64,000 nt of DNA from Alnus glutinosa (taxonomy: Eukaryota > Streptophyta > Magnoliopsida > Fagales > Betulaceae), in contig NC_084890.1 in assembly GCF_958979055.1 (NCBI RefSeq), positions 28,999,116 to 29,063,115 of the forward strand, given 5' to 3'. The notes beneath the pieces were generated by a model. It saw only the letters and a program-made list of their open reading frames with translations. It had not been told where the DNA came from and ran no database searches. Of this stretch, positions 35,580 to 46,589 are shown piece by piece (within the stretch, counting starts at the first letter, position 1; each line of letters opens with the position of its first letter). Position numbers and translations under genes: made by a program.

Positions 35580-35865
35580 AAAATTTACATACCTCCCTCA
35601 AACTATCACTCAATTGACAATGTCCCCCAAACTTTTAATTAGCTCAGTGTCTCCTAATGACGAAAATACCCTTAATAAAATAAAAATTAAAAAATTCTAT
35701 AAAAAAATGAAAAAAAATTCCTAAATTTATTGGGGGTATTTTTGTCTTACTGAAAATATTTTAGAGTCGTTTTTTTCATTTTTGTTGACATTATCTCAAT
35801 TCAAAGTTTGAAAAGATGTAATTATCAATTGAATGATAGTTTGAAAACAATATGTAGACTCGTTC
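35580..35865. mobile_element. Small foldback element
   Basis: The left arm (CCCTCAAACTATCACTCAATTG, AAAATACCCTTAAT) pairs with the right arm (TATTGGGGGTATTTTTG, TATCAATTGAATGATAGTTTG). It belongs to the same family as 34,330-34,815. Confidence 0.65.
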
Positions 35866-37638
35866 TTAAAGCTTGAGTTACCCGATCACGAATTCGGACA
35901 AACAAATTTGACATGAACTCTCTTACGCATACTGTTCAAATTACTAACAAATTAAATGGAGAGTTTAAATTATTGAACATCCTTATCAGAGTTTACAATG
36001 TACAGCTAATCATGATTATACATAGAAGTTAAAAGAGAGGCAGTATTATATATGTCATTTTCACCTTGTGATGGTTGAAAAAGTCGTGAATATATATCAT
36101 CATAATTCATAAAGGATAAGGTTGCACTGAAAACTTGGCCACAGGGCTACACAGCAGCTCCTTCTCATCCATCTTTAGTGCATGGGTTGACATTTCATGC
36201 ACTCCATTTGTCCAGTTTCAGGGGTGACCTCTCCAAGACGAAACTTCTTTGACAACGTGGCATGGAAAAATTAATGAAAATTGAAATCATCATCTTTTGG
36301 TCCATCATCTACTTCTGTGTTTATACACATTCCTAATCAATTTATTTTTTTAAAAAAAATTTAATTTTTCTTTTTTAAAAAAGCTGTGTCATTGGAGGGG
36401 TGGTTAGGTAACAGCCACGGCCCAAGACAACGGATGAAGGATCGAGCAACCCTTCAGGTTTGGGTTTGTTAGAAAGATTTAAACCTATAATCACCAATTA
36501 GACGTGGTTGGTGGCTACTAGGAGTATACAATCGGTTGCGTTTACGGTTGCGGTTACGGTTACGGTTATTTCTTCGTAACTACAATTGCAACCTATTTGC
36601 TTTTAAATAGTTGTACCCGGTAGATCAGTTGTAGTTTTTAGCAACCATCGGTTATCCGGTTATTAATCGGGTAACTGGTTTTAATATATTATTAATTTTT
36701 TTTTGAAATTCAAGTATCCAACAACTTAATATTCAATGCTAAATTGTAAATATTAAATACTATTAGTCGTGCATAAGAAAAGAAGAGAAAGTAGGCAGGG
36801 GGAGGGGCAGGGGCTTAATCGTTGTTGCTAAATCATTTTCTCACATGCTTAATTTGGCCAACTTGTTTGTTTATATGTGATATAAATGTTGGTTTTTTTT
36901 TTATTATTTTATTTTTTTTATTTATGAATTGGTAGCATGAATTTTCTGTGACCTTGGTAAGATACAGTAGATACTCACCTGGGTTTCAACTTTCACCCCT
37001 CAATTGCTACATCTAGCTACTACATTTGTGTTTCCATCCAAAGCCTCAGTAAGATATCACTAGAAGTATAGAATAAGAATATGGCATATTTTCATGCTAT
37101 CATGTATATAAGTTTGATTTTATGAAAAATTACATTTTAACCCTTCAAATTATCACCCATTTTGCAACTCGCCTCACAAACTGCCAACATTCCGACTCCA
37201 ACCTCCCAAACTACCAAAACTTTTGAAAAGTGCTCAATTTGACGAAATATTCCCATATTATCCATGCCACGTGTCATTTTTCAATTAAAAAAATAATAAA
37301 AAAACTCAAAAAAAAAAAAATTTAGTGAAGGCGATTCCGCGTTGTCAGCCGGCGCCAACGCTGCCTTCTTCTTCTTCTTCTTCTTGCTACTATTTGGTTC
37401 ATCAATCACCTTGTCAGGTGACAGCGCCTGAGTCGGAGTTGACGCCTCTGGGATCCTCGTCGAGAAGCATGCCAGTGATCTTTGCTGTCACAACACGTCC
37501 TCGCCGTCGTTCTATATCGTGAAATCAAACTTCTTTGCTCATTCATGATTCTTTATAAAGCAATATCCAAGCCTTCAGCCTTCAGCCTTCAGCCTTCAGC
37601 CTTCCCCTTTGTTCCCTTTGAAATAAATTTCATCGGGT
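35866..37638. other. Intergenic, no gene seen
   Basis: Unique AT-rich DNA. About 36,510-36,680 is rich in GGTTACGGTT-like units and looks like a decayed hAT-type fragment. About 37,113-37,265 is a single arm resembling the foldback ends (TTACATTTTAACCC, ACCCATTTTGCAACT). A GC-richer patch with (CTT)n at about 37,325-37,525 has a 65-codon open frame without recognisable domain. CTTCAGC is repeated five times at 37,571-37,602. Confidence 0.5.
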
Positions 37639-38090
37639 CAAGGCCGGCTCAACCATAAGGCGAGTTAGGCGGTCGCCTAAGACGCCCAAATGAAATAGGG
37701 CCCCCCAAAAACACGTTTGTTCAGGAAAAAAAAAAAGCCTAATTTTTATTTTATTTTATGTTTTCAGTGGAATAAGACCCCAAAACATGTTTGTTTGAAA
37801 AAAGAAAAAGAAAAAAAGCCTAATCATAAATCGAAACAGTTTTTTTCCAATGGAATAAGACCCTAAAGATAGGTTTGTTTTTTTTTTTAAAAAAAAAAAT
37901 ATATATATATAATATGGATTGGTTTTGAAAAAAATAAAAGAAGCATAATCTCTTCTTTGAAGACTCTTTAACTTCAATAGACAAATAAATAGTTACATGC
38001 CCAAGAACACAACAATTAATATATATATAAAAAAAAAGAGTACATTTTCTCTCCTATGTAAGAGACTCAACTAAAATGATGTGAACTACT

Positions 38091-39165
38091 GCTCCGTTTG
38101 TTTCGACGTAAAATGATTTCCATCGTAAAATGGTTTCAGTGAAGTCATTTTTCGTCGAAAGCATTTTCCGGTGTTTGGCATGTACGGAAAATTGCAAATA
38201 TTTTTTTATATTTTTATTTTATCATATTAACTTATAAAAATCAATTTTTATTCACAACATAAAAATATTAATGTAAAATAATATAAAAATCATCGATGAC
38301 GAGATTCGGTCATTGATCGACAAGATTCTGACAATTTTTACCTGATTCCGGCTAATATAGCCAGAATTCGAGATAAAGGCCGGAATCCAGACAGTTTCGT
38401 CGGAATCTGGGATAGCCGGATTCCGGCGAAAGTGGCCGGATTCCGGCCATCTAGCCGGATCTGGCCAGAGAGGCAGGATCCCGGCAGGCTGGCCGGATTT
38501 GGCCAGATCCGTCCGGCCAACCAGCCGGGAATCGGCCTCTTTGGCCAGGGCCGGTCGGGATCCGGCCTCTCTGGCCAGGGTCGGCCGGGAACCGGCCTCT
38601 CTGGCCAGGGCTGGCCGGGATCCGGCCTCTCTGGCCAGGGCCGGCCGGGATCCGGCCTCTCTGGCTAGATCCGGCCAGCCGGCCGAAATCCGGCTCTCTA
38701 GCCAGATCCGGTTAGATGGCCGGAATCCGGCCTTTCTGGCCAGATCCGATCAGATGGCCGGAATCCGGCCGGTCTGGCCAGATCCTGCCAGATGGCCGGA
38801 TTCCGTTCAGATTGGTCGCCGGAATCTGGCTGACCGGATTCCGGTGAAGGTGGCCCGATTCTGTCGCCAGATTCCGGCGACATTAACTGGATGTTGTCGA
38901 ATTCCGATACAGGCAATATTTCGATGGTGGTCAGTTGCTTGAACGTGAAGGTCGATTGTGCCGTTTAAAATAGATCAACTGCGTCTGGCGTCTTCGGAAA
39001 ACGATTTACTCTTTTAAAAAACGTAAATCATTTTCCGAAATTTACTAAGCATTTTTGGTCAAACAGAAATCATTTTCTGGTTGACTATTATTTTCGCCCC
39101 TACCAAACATTGAAAAATGCCGAAATCATTTTTCAGAAATCATTTTACGCCGAAATAAACGGAGC
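38091..39165. mobile_element. CCGG-rich foldback nested in the hAT-like element
   Basis: Ends GCTCCGTTTGTTTCGACG and CGCCGAAATAAACGGAGC are long inverted repeats, and AAAATGATTTC motifs recur in both arms. The core (about 38,350-38,880) is a dense series of CCGGAATCCGGCC-like palindromic units, including the 30-bp tandem array at 38,543. The open frames here simply translate the repeat and are not treated as genes. A second, decayed copy of the family is at 30,430-31,080. Confidence 0.82.
38543..38662. repeat. Four 30-bp tandem units
   Basis: Unit GGCCAGGGCCGGCCGGGATC + CGGCCTCTCT, repeated four times with 1-3 changes per unit, then breaking down into related units downstream. Confidence 0.93.
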
Positions 39166-39499
39166 ATACAAGAAAGCCAATAAAGAGAGGGGCACACGGA
39201 AAAAGACTCGTTGAAATACAAGTTATAAATCTATAAAAACAACCATCACTAAGAGTGGAGCTCACGAAAAAATGTCTCGTTTAAAATTCTCACCTTAAAT
39301 TCTAAAATATATCGAGCCAGCCCTGCACCGGGTATCATACTCCTCTAGTGTCCTCTAGAGCTGGACATAGAGAAGCTCTTACTGTACAATAACTACAATC
39401 TCCACTGATAACAAAATCAGAACCTCTCTCTCTCTCTCTGTTTCATGCCCATCTCTGTTTGCTATTTCTCTCGCTATCTTGTTTCTCTCTAGCAAATAA

Positions 39500-40010
39500 T
39501 GGAGAAGGCAGAAGAGCCCAATGCGAACAAGAAATGCACCACCAAAACGAGAGGTTTCAGGGGCAGCGCAAACCCCCACAAGCATCAATACCAGTATCAG
39601 CATCACCAGGCGGAGCTGATGCGGCGTGTTCTGTTGCGTGCACGATCACATGCATTCATCTTGCTGTCGATCTTGCTCTTGTGCTCCCAGTCAACTAATT
39701 CCTTCGTTGATTTCAATGAACAGATACATGCAAAACAACAGATGGATAAATCGAGAAGAGAAGAAAAAAGTGAAACAATACCTGCGAGGGGAGTGCATCC
39801 ATGTCAGCTCTGAAAGCGAAACCGGTTTACCCAGACCCAATGGAAGCCACCACCCCAGTGTTGGCCACTGGCCACTTGTACTCAATCCCCAACGAGTCAA
39901 GCTCGGTCCTGATTAGTTGACTCGTCCTGTGCTCCTCAAAACCCAGCTCTCGGTACTCATGAATTCTCCTTCTCAACCCTCTCATCCATTCAAAAAACCT
40001 CTTAATTTGC
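39500..40010 (-). pseudogene. ILR1-like IAA-amino acid hydrolase (M20) fragment
   Basis: Minus-strand translation shows successive stretches of a plant ILR1-like amidohydrolase: [20 protein letters not shown] ... [13 protein letters not shown] ... [11 protein letters not shown] (about 39,985-39,835). After a frame shift comes FAFRADMDALPSQ, ending at a plausible GT donor (39,781). Beyond an 80-bp intron, ELVDWEHKSKIDSKMNAC (39,701-39,648) follows. Active members release free auxin or jasmonate from amino-acid conjugates in the ER lumen using two metal ions. Here the frame is broken before the ADMD block, and the metal-binding Cys-Gly-His-Asp region after MNAC is destroyed by small deletions. 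The rest of the enzyme is absent. A plus-strand frame at 39,499-39,813 crosses the same DNA and is probably incidental. Confidence 0.75.
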
Positions 40011-40206
40011 TGCTGACTGCTCAGCCATGTTTGAGAAAGCTTGAACTCTTGTAGCTTTTTTTATATGATTGGTTCGTGAAGTTTTCTTAAAGCAGTTCAA
40101 GTGGGCATGCAAGGAATCTAATATCTAATACAAAAGCCGAAGATCGATTATGTTCATTTAAGAGCAAAATCCAAAGTGCTTCTTCTCTGTCAAAAACTTT
40201 GAGGGA

Positions 40207-40506
40207 ATGGATTTGAATCCTTTGGAAATGCAGGAATCGAGCATCGACACCGACAAACTCAGCTACGAAATCTTTTCCATCCAGGAGAGCAAGTCCCTGT
40301 TTGGCTACGACGATCAGAAGCTCTGGATCCCCAAGCCCATTGCTCCCGCGCCCACCGAAGTTCAACTTCAAGCTCAATCTCAACCGGCCGCCGCTGAACA
40401 GAGGAAGAGGTTTTACCGCTCCTCCTCTGGTTCTAGCTCTAACGGCGGTGATGACTTCTTCCGACGGCTAATCAGAGGTGTCCACCTCGCTTTTACACCC
40501 CCCTAA
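40207..40506 (+). pseudogene. Patatin-like phospholipase (pPLAIII-type) N-terminal fragment
   Basis: The 99-codon frame starts MDLNPLEMQESSIDTDKL and continues YEIFSIQESKSLFGYDDQKLW, matching from memory the N-terminus of plant patatin-like proteins of the pPLAIII group, which hydrolyse membrane lipids. The catalytic patatin domain that should follow (GGGxRG and GxSxG motifs) is absent: the frame ends after a Ser-rich stretch and FFRRLIRGVHLAFTPP. It is therefore a 5' gene fragment. It stands next to the oppositely oriented amidohydrolase fragment, suggesting both were copied or moved here. Confidence 0.6.
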
Positions 40507-41226
40507 TAGCTACTAGCTACCTACCAAGACATTGCGGGTCTGCAAAAAGACTAGAGTCCAAGATCACACAAAGCAAGAAACCTCATATGAGCACAAGCGA
40601 AAAAAAAAAGAAAAAAAAAAGAGCATAATATAAATTCCAACAGTAAGATAATCATGTAAAATGGAAGAAGGATCGAGTGTTTAAAGGAGATAGGACATGA
40701 TTAAGTGGAATTGTAGCAGTGATTGACATAACCGTGAGTCAACAATGGTTGGAGTACTTGGGCCTTTGGGAAATGTTGAGTCGTGTATGATGGGAGAAAA
40801 TAGAGTGATATGATGTGTATGGTTGGATGAGCTTTCAACTGAGATTAATTCTGCTAAGATGTTTGTTTTCTAAATTTTTCCTTGGTTTGGTAAACATCTA
40901 GAGATTATATAAAAGAGATGGGAATTGAAGCTCCCTAGCTATCTCTCCCTTTCTGTATGTCTATTTGGGATTTGAACCAATCCTCCTTATTTGGTTGGAA
41001 TTGAAGTGTCCTTAATTCCAGCAACAAAGAGTATAAGAGGAGGCTGTTTCTCTATCTTCATGTGATCGTTCTGTTTTCCCTTAAGGTTTGGATTAATCCT
41101 CCTTATATATGGGAGAACATCCTTCTAGAATCTAGTAGTAGAGAGAAAAAGAAGAAGGAATAGCTAGTGTCGTTTGACACTATCTTTCCAACCTGTTGGG
41201 TAGGTAAGAGATACCAGACATTTTGG
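40507..41226. other. Intergenic, no gene seen
   Basis: No supported gene. ATATATGGGAGAACATC at about 41,114 recurs at 46,249-46,265 at the far edge of duplicated copy A. Confidence 0.5.
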
Positions 41227-41371
41227 CTTTGTTTCTTAACCATCGAGTATTGACTAATTACTCTGATCACCTGCTTAGCAAAAGATTTAGACTCTCCAAA
41301 GTACGTACGTTAATGGTCGGAAATACTTGAGAGAGAGTGATTAGTCAATACTCAATGGTTAAGAAACAAAG
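41227..41371. mobile_element. MITE at left edge of copy A
   Basis: 145-bp element with terminal inverted repeats of about 36 bp (CTTTGTTTCTTAACCAT..., ...ATGGTTAAGAAACAAAG). No target duplication found. Further copies lie at 49,615-49,744 and, inverted and partial, at 46,276-46,364. Confidence 0.8.
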
Positions 41372-41536
41372 AGAAAATTTAGCCAATCCATCTGTTGCAT
41401 ACTAGCCAACCTCTTTTTCTTTTCGTTTTTTGGGCCACTAGCCAATCTCAAAGAGTACACTACAATGCAAGGAAAGGCAGAAGAAAACCAGAACATGAGT
41501 TTACAAACTAATTGGACGAAGAAGAAGCAGAGGAAC

Positions 41537-42458
41537 TAAGAAGAAGAAGACCTTTATATGATGCAGGGAGTTGTAGAGATCGAAGCTAAGGTTTCTTCTA
41601 TAATCCGAAATGGAGACTGGTTTTGGCCATGTGCTAGGTCGGATAATCTTGTTGAAGTCCAGAGTAGGCTTCCAGAAATTGTTATCGGGGGTACTGATGT
41701 TTCTATTTGGAGCTCTCGGAGTAGCTTATACTCTTGTTCTGAAACGTGGGATGCTTTAAGGAGTAGACAGCCAGCAGTGCCTTGGTATAAAGTGGTGTGG
41801 TTAATTCTCAATGGCCATTCCACGCCATGCTTTCATGTTGTGGCTGGTTTTTAAGAACTCTCTTATCACCAAGGAAAGAATGTGTTACTGGGGATATGGT
41901 GGGGATCCGTTATGCCGGTTCTGCTGTGGTATTCAGGAATGCATTGAGCACCTCTACTTCCAGTGCAGCTTTAGCAGGAGATTATGGAGGAATATTATGC
42001 TTTCTTGTTCGATTACTGATCCTTATGTGGAGTGGACAGAAGTTGTAGAATGTAGTGTTGCTAAGTTGAAAGGAAGGAGCCTGCAAACTACGCTATGTAA
42101 ACTTTGTTTTGCTTCTTCGGTTTACCATCTTTGGAGGCAACGAAATGACTTGTGTCATGGGAATACTCCTAGAACTGAGGAGTGTATTGAAGCTCAGATT
42201 AAATGTGAAGTTAGAGCAAGGATTCGATCTGTTCAAGAGAAAGATTCAGAGGAATGCTCGAAATGTCAAGTTAGCTCATATGTGGAACATGCAGTCTGTG
42301 CTGCATTAAGTGTAAATGTTTTCAGTGCAGTTTTCTGTTGTTACAAGTTATACTATGTTCTCCCAAATTGGGAATTTTGAATCCAGTGTTTACTGGAGGG
42401 ATTGTCATTGATTGAGTTTGGTCTATAAAAGTTTTAATTCATCCAACAAAAAAAAAAA
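41537..42458 (+). mobile_element. 5'-truncated LINE 3' end (zf-RVT region), copy A
   Basis: The frame 41,811-42,380 contains a zf-RVT domain typical of plant LINEs: IPRHAFMLWL, a CRFCCGIQECIEHLYFQC zinc-binding segment and VYHLWRQRNDLCHG. A poly-A tail ends at about 42,458. The duplication AAGAAGCAGAGGAAC lies at 41,522-41,536 and 42,459-42,473. It sits just downstream of the phosphodiesterase stop codon on the opposite strand. The same insertion in copy B shows it predates the segmental duplication. Confidence 0.9.
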
Positions 42459-42519
42459 AAGAAGCAGAGGAACACCAAGATTCTTATTACAAGTCAAAAG
42501 CAAGAAGAAGAAGAAGAAG

Positions 42520-43976
42520 CTAGTTTGAGGTAAGGCTGCATTCGGCAATTTTCTCCCAGGATTTGAGAGTTTTGTCTTCAGGGTCTGTTTTGTATAATGC
42601 AAGGCGAGTAACTTGGAAGCTCAGGCTGCTAATGCTTTCATCAAGGATAATAGCTTTTTCTTTAGCTTTCTTCTTCTCTTCATCTGTCAGATCCCCGTAA
42701 AGGAGGCTCAAATGTGGCATGTAAGCTGCCAAAATTGTACAGAGCATTCGTTAATACAGGGAGCTAGAGTCACAACCAAAAACCATTTTCTAATATCTTT
42801 TATTGGGGTAAAATTGACATTTTACGTCACGTTTATGGTCGCCTGATCCTATGGGTGAAAAAAAAAAACCACTAACCGCCTTTTGTGGGTTTAGAGGTAG
42901 ACAGAGGCGATTACTAACTGCTTTACTTGTACTCGTACGTATGTATATACGTAATGACGTTGACACCATACATTTGAGGAAAAAACAAATCTAAAATAAG
43001 CTTAAAAAAAAGGTTCAATGAAGGCTCAACATTAAAAAATAAACCTTTAAAATAACAAAATTTAAAAGTAATTATGCGTTGCGGTTATAGATTTAAATAA
43101 CCGTCGACCAACAGTTATTTTTATAACCATTTTTTTACCCCTACTTGATGCGCTTTGTGACAAAAAATTCTAACGATGAAAGACATTGCAAATTGAGTGA
43201 TAGATTAATAAGGTAACTTGTAAAATTTGAAAGTTTTGGGGTTTGAAAGGTAAGCGTAGTTTCACCTCTCTTTTAACTATCAACTATCAAACCATAAATA
43301 TTAGTTCTCTTTATATATGTAGTTAGAATAGTAATAAAAAAATAAAATATATCTATTTTTATTAATTTAGATTTTTGAGATAATTACTGATTTATTAGTT
43401 TTTCAAGTACAATTTTTAAAGTTTCCATCAATATTAATTAAATAGAATTTGTGATGGCATTTGTGTACTTTTACCACGTGCTTCAAACTTGAGAGTACAA
43501 AGGGAGTGGTAAAAGTAAAACTTACGAGCAGAATTCTTGTATCCAAAATGCCCCCTGCAATGGGCAGCAGTTTCCACTACCTGAAACAAAAGGTCAAATT
43601 TTTTATTATTGCTTTAATTAATTAAGCCCCCACAAAAGAAAAGAAAAATAAAAATTACCTCAGCCGTTGGATGGAAGAGGAGAAAGACACACTGAGAAGG
43701 GAAGGTCCCCGTGGCCACACGATCCACGGAGGCAGCGTAGGCCTTGAGGCCCTCGCACGCTGATCTGAACCTGCGAAGCGCGTCGTCCGGCGTCAAACTG
43801 ATGGCCCCCACGACCGTGATGTGGGGCTCGAAGTGGGGCCCGCCGAAATCGGATCTTAGGCCGTCCATCAGCTTCTTCAGCCTGGCTTCCACGTCGTCCG
43901 GTGGGAGCGCCCACACCGAATACGCGTGCTTCTCCTCCTCCTCCTCCATCTTGGCTGTTTCTGAGACGTCGGCCAT
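42520..43976 (-). CDS. CPDase: Cyclic phosphodiesterase (2H family), copy A
   Basis: Three exons on the minus strand: 43976-43659, 43580-43526, 42725-42520. Introns are GT-AG, total 579 nt, 192 aa. Plant cyclic phosphodiesterase opens ADP-ribose 1'',2''-cyclic phosphate, a by-product of tRNA splicing, and other nucleoside 2',3'-cyclic phosphates in the cytosol. Both catalytic H-x-(S/T) motifs are present: H52-I-T54 (EPHITVVG) and H129-L-S131 (MPHLSLLYG). Length fits the family (about 180-190 aa). Recognisable family segments include YSVWALP, KLMDGLRSDFGGPHF and DRVATGTF. After TGTF it has Pro-Ser, whereas copy B has Phe-Tyr and the Arabidopsis enzyme, as I recall it, is aromatic. A near-identical paralogue lies 8.7 kb away. 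Start chosen at the first Met before the acidic N-terminus. Confidence 0.93.
42849..43142. mobile_element. Decayed hAT-like element in phosphodiesterase intron 2, copy A
   Basis: Counterpart of 51,215-51,580 in copy B: begins CTATGGGTGAAAA and ends TTTTTTTACCCCT followed by ACTTGATG. Partly deleted relative to copy B. Confidence 0.55.
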
Positions 43977-45191
43977 GAGACGGTCGGAAGTTTGCGAAAG
44001 TTAACGACGAATAGATTTAGGAGCGTTTAACGTTGTTTTTCGGGAGACAGGTGGGTTGGGAAAGAAGGCAGCGTTGATTTGAACGAGCGATTGGCGGCTG
44101 CAAGGAATTGCTAAAGTTAAAGTTGGAAGAAAATATGGGCACGACACTGAATTACACGGGTGGGTGTGGTTCCTGACATCTTAATCTGGAATGCCACGTG
44201 TAATAAGGCTTTATTAGATAAAAAAAAAATAATGTAATTTTTAAAATAATTATAAAATTTAAAATATAGAATATTAAGATAATTATAGAATAAAAATATG
44301 GTTTATAGTATTATTCCCAACATAAATCCTTTCTAATACCCCATCTCTAACATATACCCTTATTCCATGTGCCCTTCCACCGAAAATGACACAAACCACT
44401 CTTACCCTTGTGGTTTTTAGCACTACTGTATTTATAAATAGTGTACTATTACATGCGAGACTCATATTTTGTTTTATTTTTAAAATGTATTGTGGCTTTT
44501 AAAATTAAAATTTAATCAAAATTCAATAATAAATAATTCCAAATCTATTGATAATTTTAAAAAATTCATATTTTTTAAGGTAAACACAACTCGTTATTTA
44601 TATATATACTAATTTGGGCATAAAAAATGTGATTGGTAAGATGTGTTATTCTACGCTGTGTCCAACCCATTTTAGCAAACCAAAATTCACCGTCAATGTA
44701 AGCCCAATAAAACACAATATATATATATACTGCAAAAACGATAAATATATTATATATATATGCTTGAGATGTAGTTTAATTTTTCGTCAAAGATTCGATC
44801 TTGTGCCTCTTGAAGAAAATCAAATGCTAATGAGTGAAAGTAGTCAATTGAGAGACGATATACTCGAAGAAGCCTGGACCATTTTCTTTTTTTTTTTTAA
44901 AAAAATGTGATTTTGGAAATATCATCATGTCTGTGATTAATCTATTTTTTTTATTATTAAACTTATTATTATTAAACTGATTAATATAATGGCATCTATC
45001 ATTGTTTCGACTACAGCTTGTGGCTCTTCGCTAATTGTTATTTCCTTAATTTTCTAATTGTTGAGGGGGAGAAATTCATATTAGGGTTAACTTTTCAAGG
45101 TCTGAAAGAATTAAATTTTATATATATATATTGATTTTTTTGTGGTAAATTTAATGTTAACCATATCATTAATTCGAAGCGGACGAAAAAC
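43977..45191. other. Intergenic between the divergent gene pair, copy A
   Basis: This stretch holds the upstream regions of the phosphodiesterase gene (minus) and the defensin-like gene (plus). A TATA run at about 45,118-45,131 lies 60-75 bp upstream of the defensin-like start codon and could serve as its TATA box. No other gene seen. Confidence 0.5.
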
Positions 45192-45573
45192 ATGGCAAAG
45201 AATCTTTTTGTTATCTACTTCGTGGTCGGTCTTTCAATCTTTGCCGTTATTGTTAATGAAGGTTAGTAGATTCGTTGATTAATTAAACTTTGTTATTAAT
45301 TATATTTATAGTCGTCGTTGTTTAATTACCCCATTAATTAAGTTGTAAACATTAATTTTGCCTAATTCTCGATTGATTGCAGTATCATCTGTGAAAGGAG
45401 TTGATTTAGCGTGTGTTCGTAAAAGCAAAACATGGAACGGGTTGTGCTTCAGCAGTTCAAAATGTAAATGGAAATGCATGGAATTGGAGCACGCCAAAAC
45501 TGGAGGTTGTTCAGCCGTGTTCGTGTGTTATTGTCGTTTCAATTACAATCCTATAACCGGACAATGTACATGA
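45192..45573 (+). CDS. Defensin-like secreted cysteine-rich peptide, copy A
   Basis: Two exons, 45,192-45,261 and 45,383-45,573, joined by a GT-AG intron after the signal-peptide region, which is typical for plant defensin-like (DEFL) genes. Product of 86 aa. Residues 1-25 are hydrophobic (KNLFVIYFVVGLSIFAVIV), a likely secretion signal. The mature part has eight cysteines spaced C-x11-C-x6-C-x3-C-x11-C-x6-C-x1-C-x11-C, including the CxxxC and CxC pairs of the cysteine-stabilised alpha-beta fold. The last spacing is longer than in classical antimicrobial defensins. The target or role cannot be told from sequence: family members act in defence, pollen-pistil signalling or metal handling. TATA run 60-75 bp upstream. 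Confidence 0.85.
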
Positions 45574-45720
45574 AACTGATCATCATATTTATGTATATTG
45601 ATAATTATATAATGTTATATATACATACATTTATATATGACAGTTTATAGCCTAATTAATTAATCTCATATATATTAAACCAAACTTTTCCCTTTCAATG
45701 GCTAGATCGTGATGATCGAC
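45574..45720. other. 3' flank of defensin-like gene, copy A
   Basis: AT-rich, presumably the 3' untranslated region and terminator region. No further feature. Confidence 0.4.
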
Positions 45721-46202
45721 TAGGTTTGATGACTTGTAAAGCTTCTACCAAAAAGATTTTTGTAGTGCTCGGCAGCAAATACAGTTCCCTCATGATCCTG
45801 TACTATAATACCGATTCCAATACGTCCGTTGGTCTTATCAATAGCTGCATCCCAATTAACTTTAATCATACCTATGGGGGTTTTCCTCCAAGTAATTGGA
45901 TCCTCAACGTAAGTGAGACTGTCGACAGTCCCTTTATTTGTGTTTACCCTCCTAAAATCATTGAGGGAATTGCTAGAGTTGACGAAAAGTTTATTGGGTG
46001 GGAGAAAAACTCCCCCATGCGCGCACCACCTCATTTCTTCGAAACTAGATTTTGTGTGCCAGCCACCTACCTGTTCAAGATCTTCCAATCCATAGTACGG
46101 AGCTCTAATAATTTCTCAAACACTTGCAAGAAAGTAAGACATGTCCGAACATTTTTGAATTGGCTTGGGCCCACAGCACCATACATCTTTTGCAGCAGGA
46201 AT
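45721..46202 (-). mobile_element. LINE RNase H-region fragment, copy A
   Basis: Minus-strand frame 46,088-45,720 contains IKVNWDAAIDKTNGRIG and IIVQDHEGTVFAA, the start of the RNase H domain at the end of plant LINE ORF2. It corresponds to about 54,960-55,418 in copy B, where the domain continues; here the C-terminal part and 3' end are deleted. Confidence 0.85.
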
Positions 46203-46275
46203 GTAAGAACACAAAGCTCTGATACATGTAAGAACACATAATCTAGCAAATATATGGGAGAACATCGATCCTTCT

Positions 46276-46364
46276 AGTATTGACTAATCACTCTCTCTCA
46301 AGTATTTCTGACCATTAATGTACGTACTTTGGAGAGTCTAAATCTTTTGCTAAGCAGGTGATCA
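46276..46364 (-). mobile_element. Inverted partial MITE at right edge of copy A
   Basis: Reverse complement of most of the MITE at 41,227-41,371 (TAGTATTGACTAATCACTC ... GCAGGTGATCAGAGTAAT). It joins the 46,365-49,614 element through the shared heptamer GAGTAAT. Confidence 0.85.
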
Positions 46365-46493
46365 GAGTAATGCTATACGTGCGTCAAGAGTCCGGCAGGT
46401 GTTCGACTCTTGACCCACGTGGCACATCTTTTTCCTTTTTTTATTAAAAAAAAAAAAAATCAAAAAGAAACGTTGAAAACGCGGGTGGAAGGA

Positions 46494-46589
46494 AAGCGTT
46501 GTCCACGATCCAGAGGAGGAAAGCAAAAACCCATTCAGTCTTTCTACAGAAAATTAAGAAATACCTCCTCTGGATCGTGGACAACGCTT
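46494..46589. repeat. Perfect 26-bp stem, 44-base loop
   Basis: AAGCGTTGTCCACGATCC... at 46,494-46,519 is exactly complementary to 46,564-46,589. It lies next to the left terminal repeat of the surrounding TIR element. Confidence 0.93.

Larger units (their letters stand above)
37639..39325. mobile_element. hAT-like element, 8-bp duplication
   Basis: Ends CAAGGCCGGCTC and GAGCCAGCCCTG form a terminal inverted repeat. Flanks CATCGGGT (37,631-37,638) and CACCGGGT (39,326-39,333) match 7 of 8; an 8-bp duplication is usual for hAT elements. The interior holds a second, nested foldback (38,091-39,165) and no transposase. Confidence 0.75.
41227..46202. repeat. Segmental duplication, copy A
   Basis: Matches 49,615-55,418 in direct orientation. 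Shared order: MITE, LINE fragment, cyclic phosphodiesterase gene, defensin-like gene, LINE piece. Many stretches of over 100 bp differ by only a few bases, especially in the LINE fragment and the phosphodiesterase first exon. Copy A lacks the MITE found in copy B's phosphodiesterase intron and lacks about 400 bp of the LINE 3' end. Confidence 0.95.

Noticed and set aside
36540..36575. GGTTACGGTTACGGTT run, considered as telomere-like repeat
   Set aside because: The unit is not the plant telomere repeat TTTAGGG and there are only a few copies; it fits decayed transposon ends.
38338..38942. Overlapping open frames of 60-147 codons with Gly/Ser/Pro repeats
   Set aside because: All arise from the 30-bp and CCGG-rich repeat units of a foldback element, with no independent gene evidence.
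39499..39813. Plus-strand frame starting MEKAEEPNANKK with a hydrophobic segment
   Set aside because: The minus strand at the same place carries clear amidohydrolase motifs including intron borders, so the plus frame is probably incidental.
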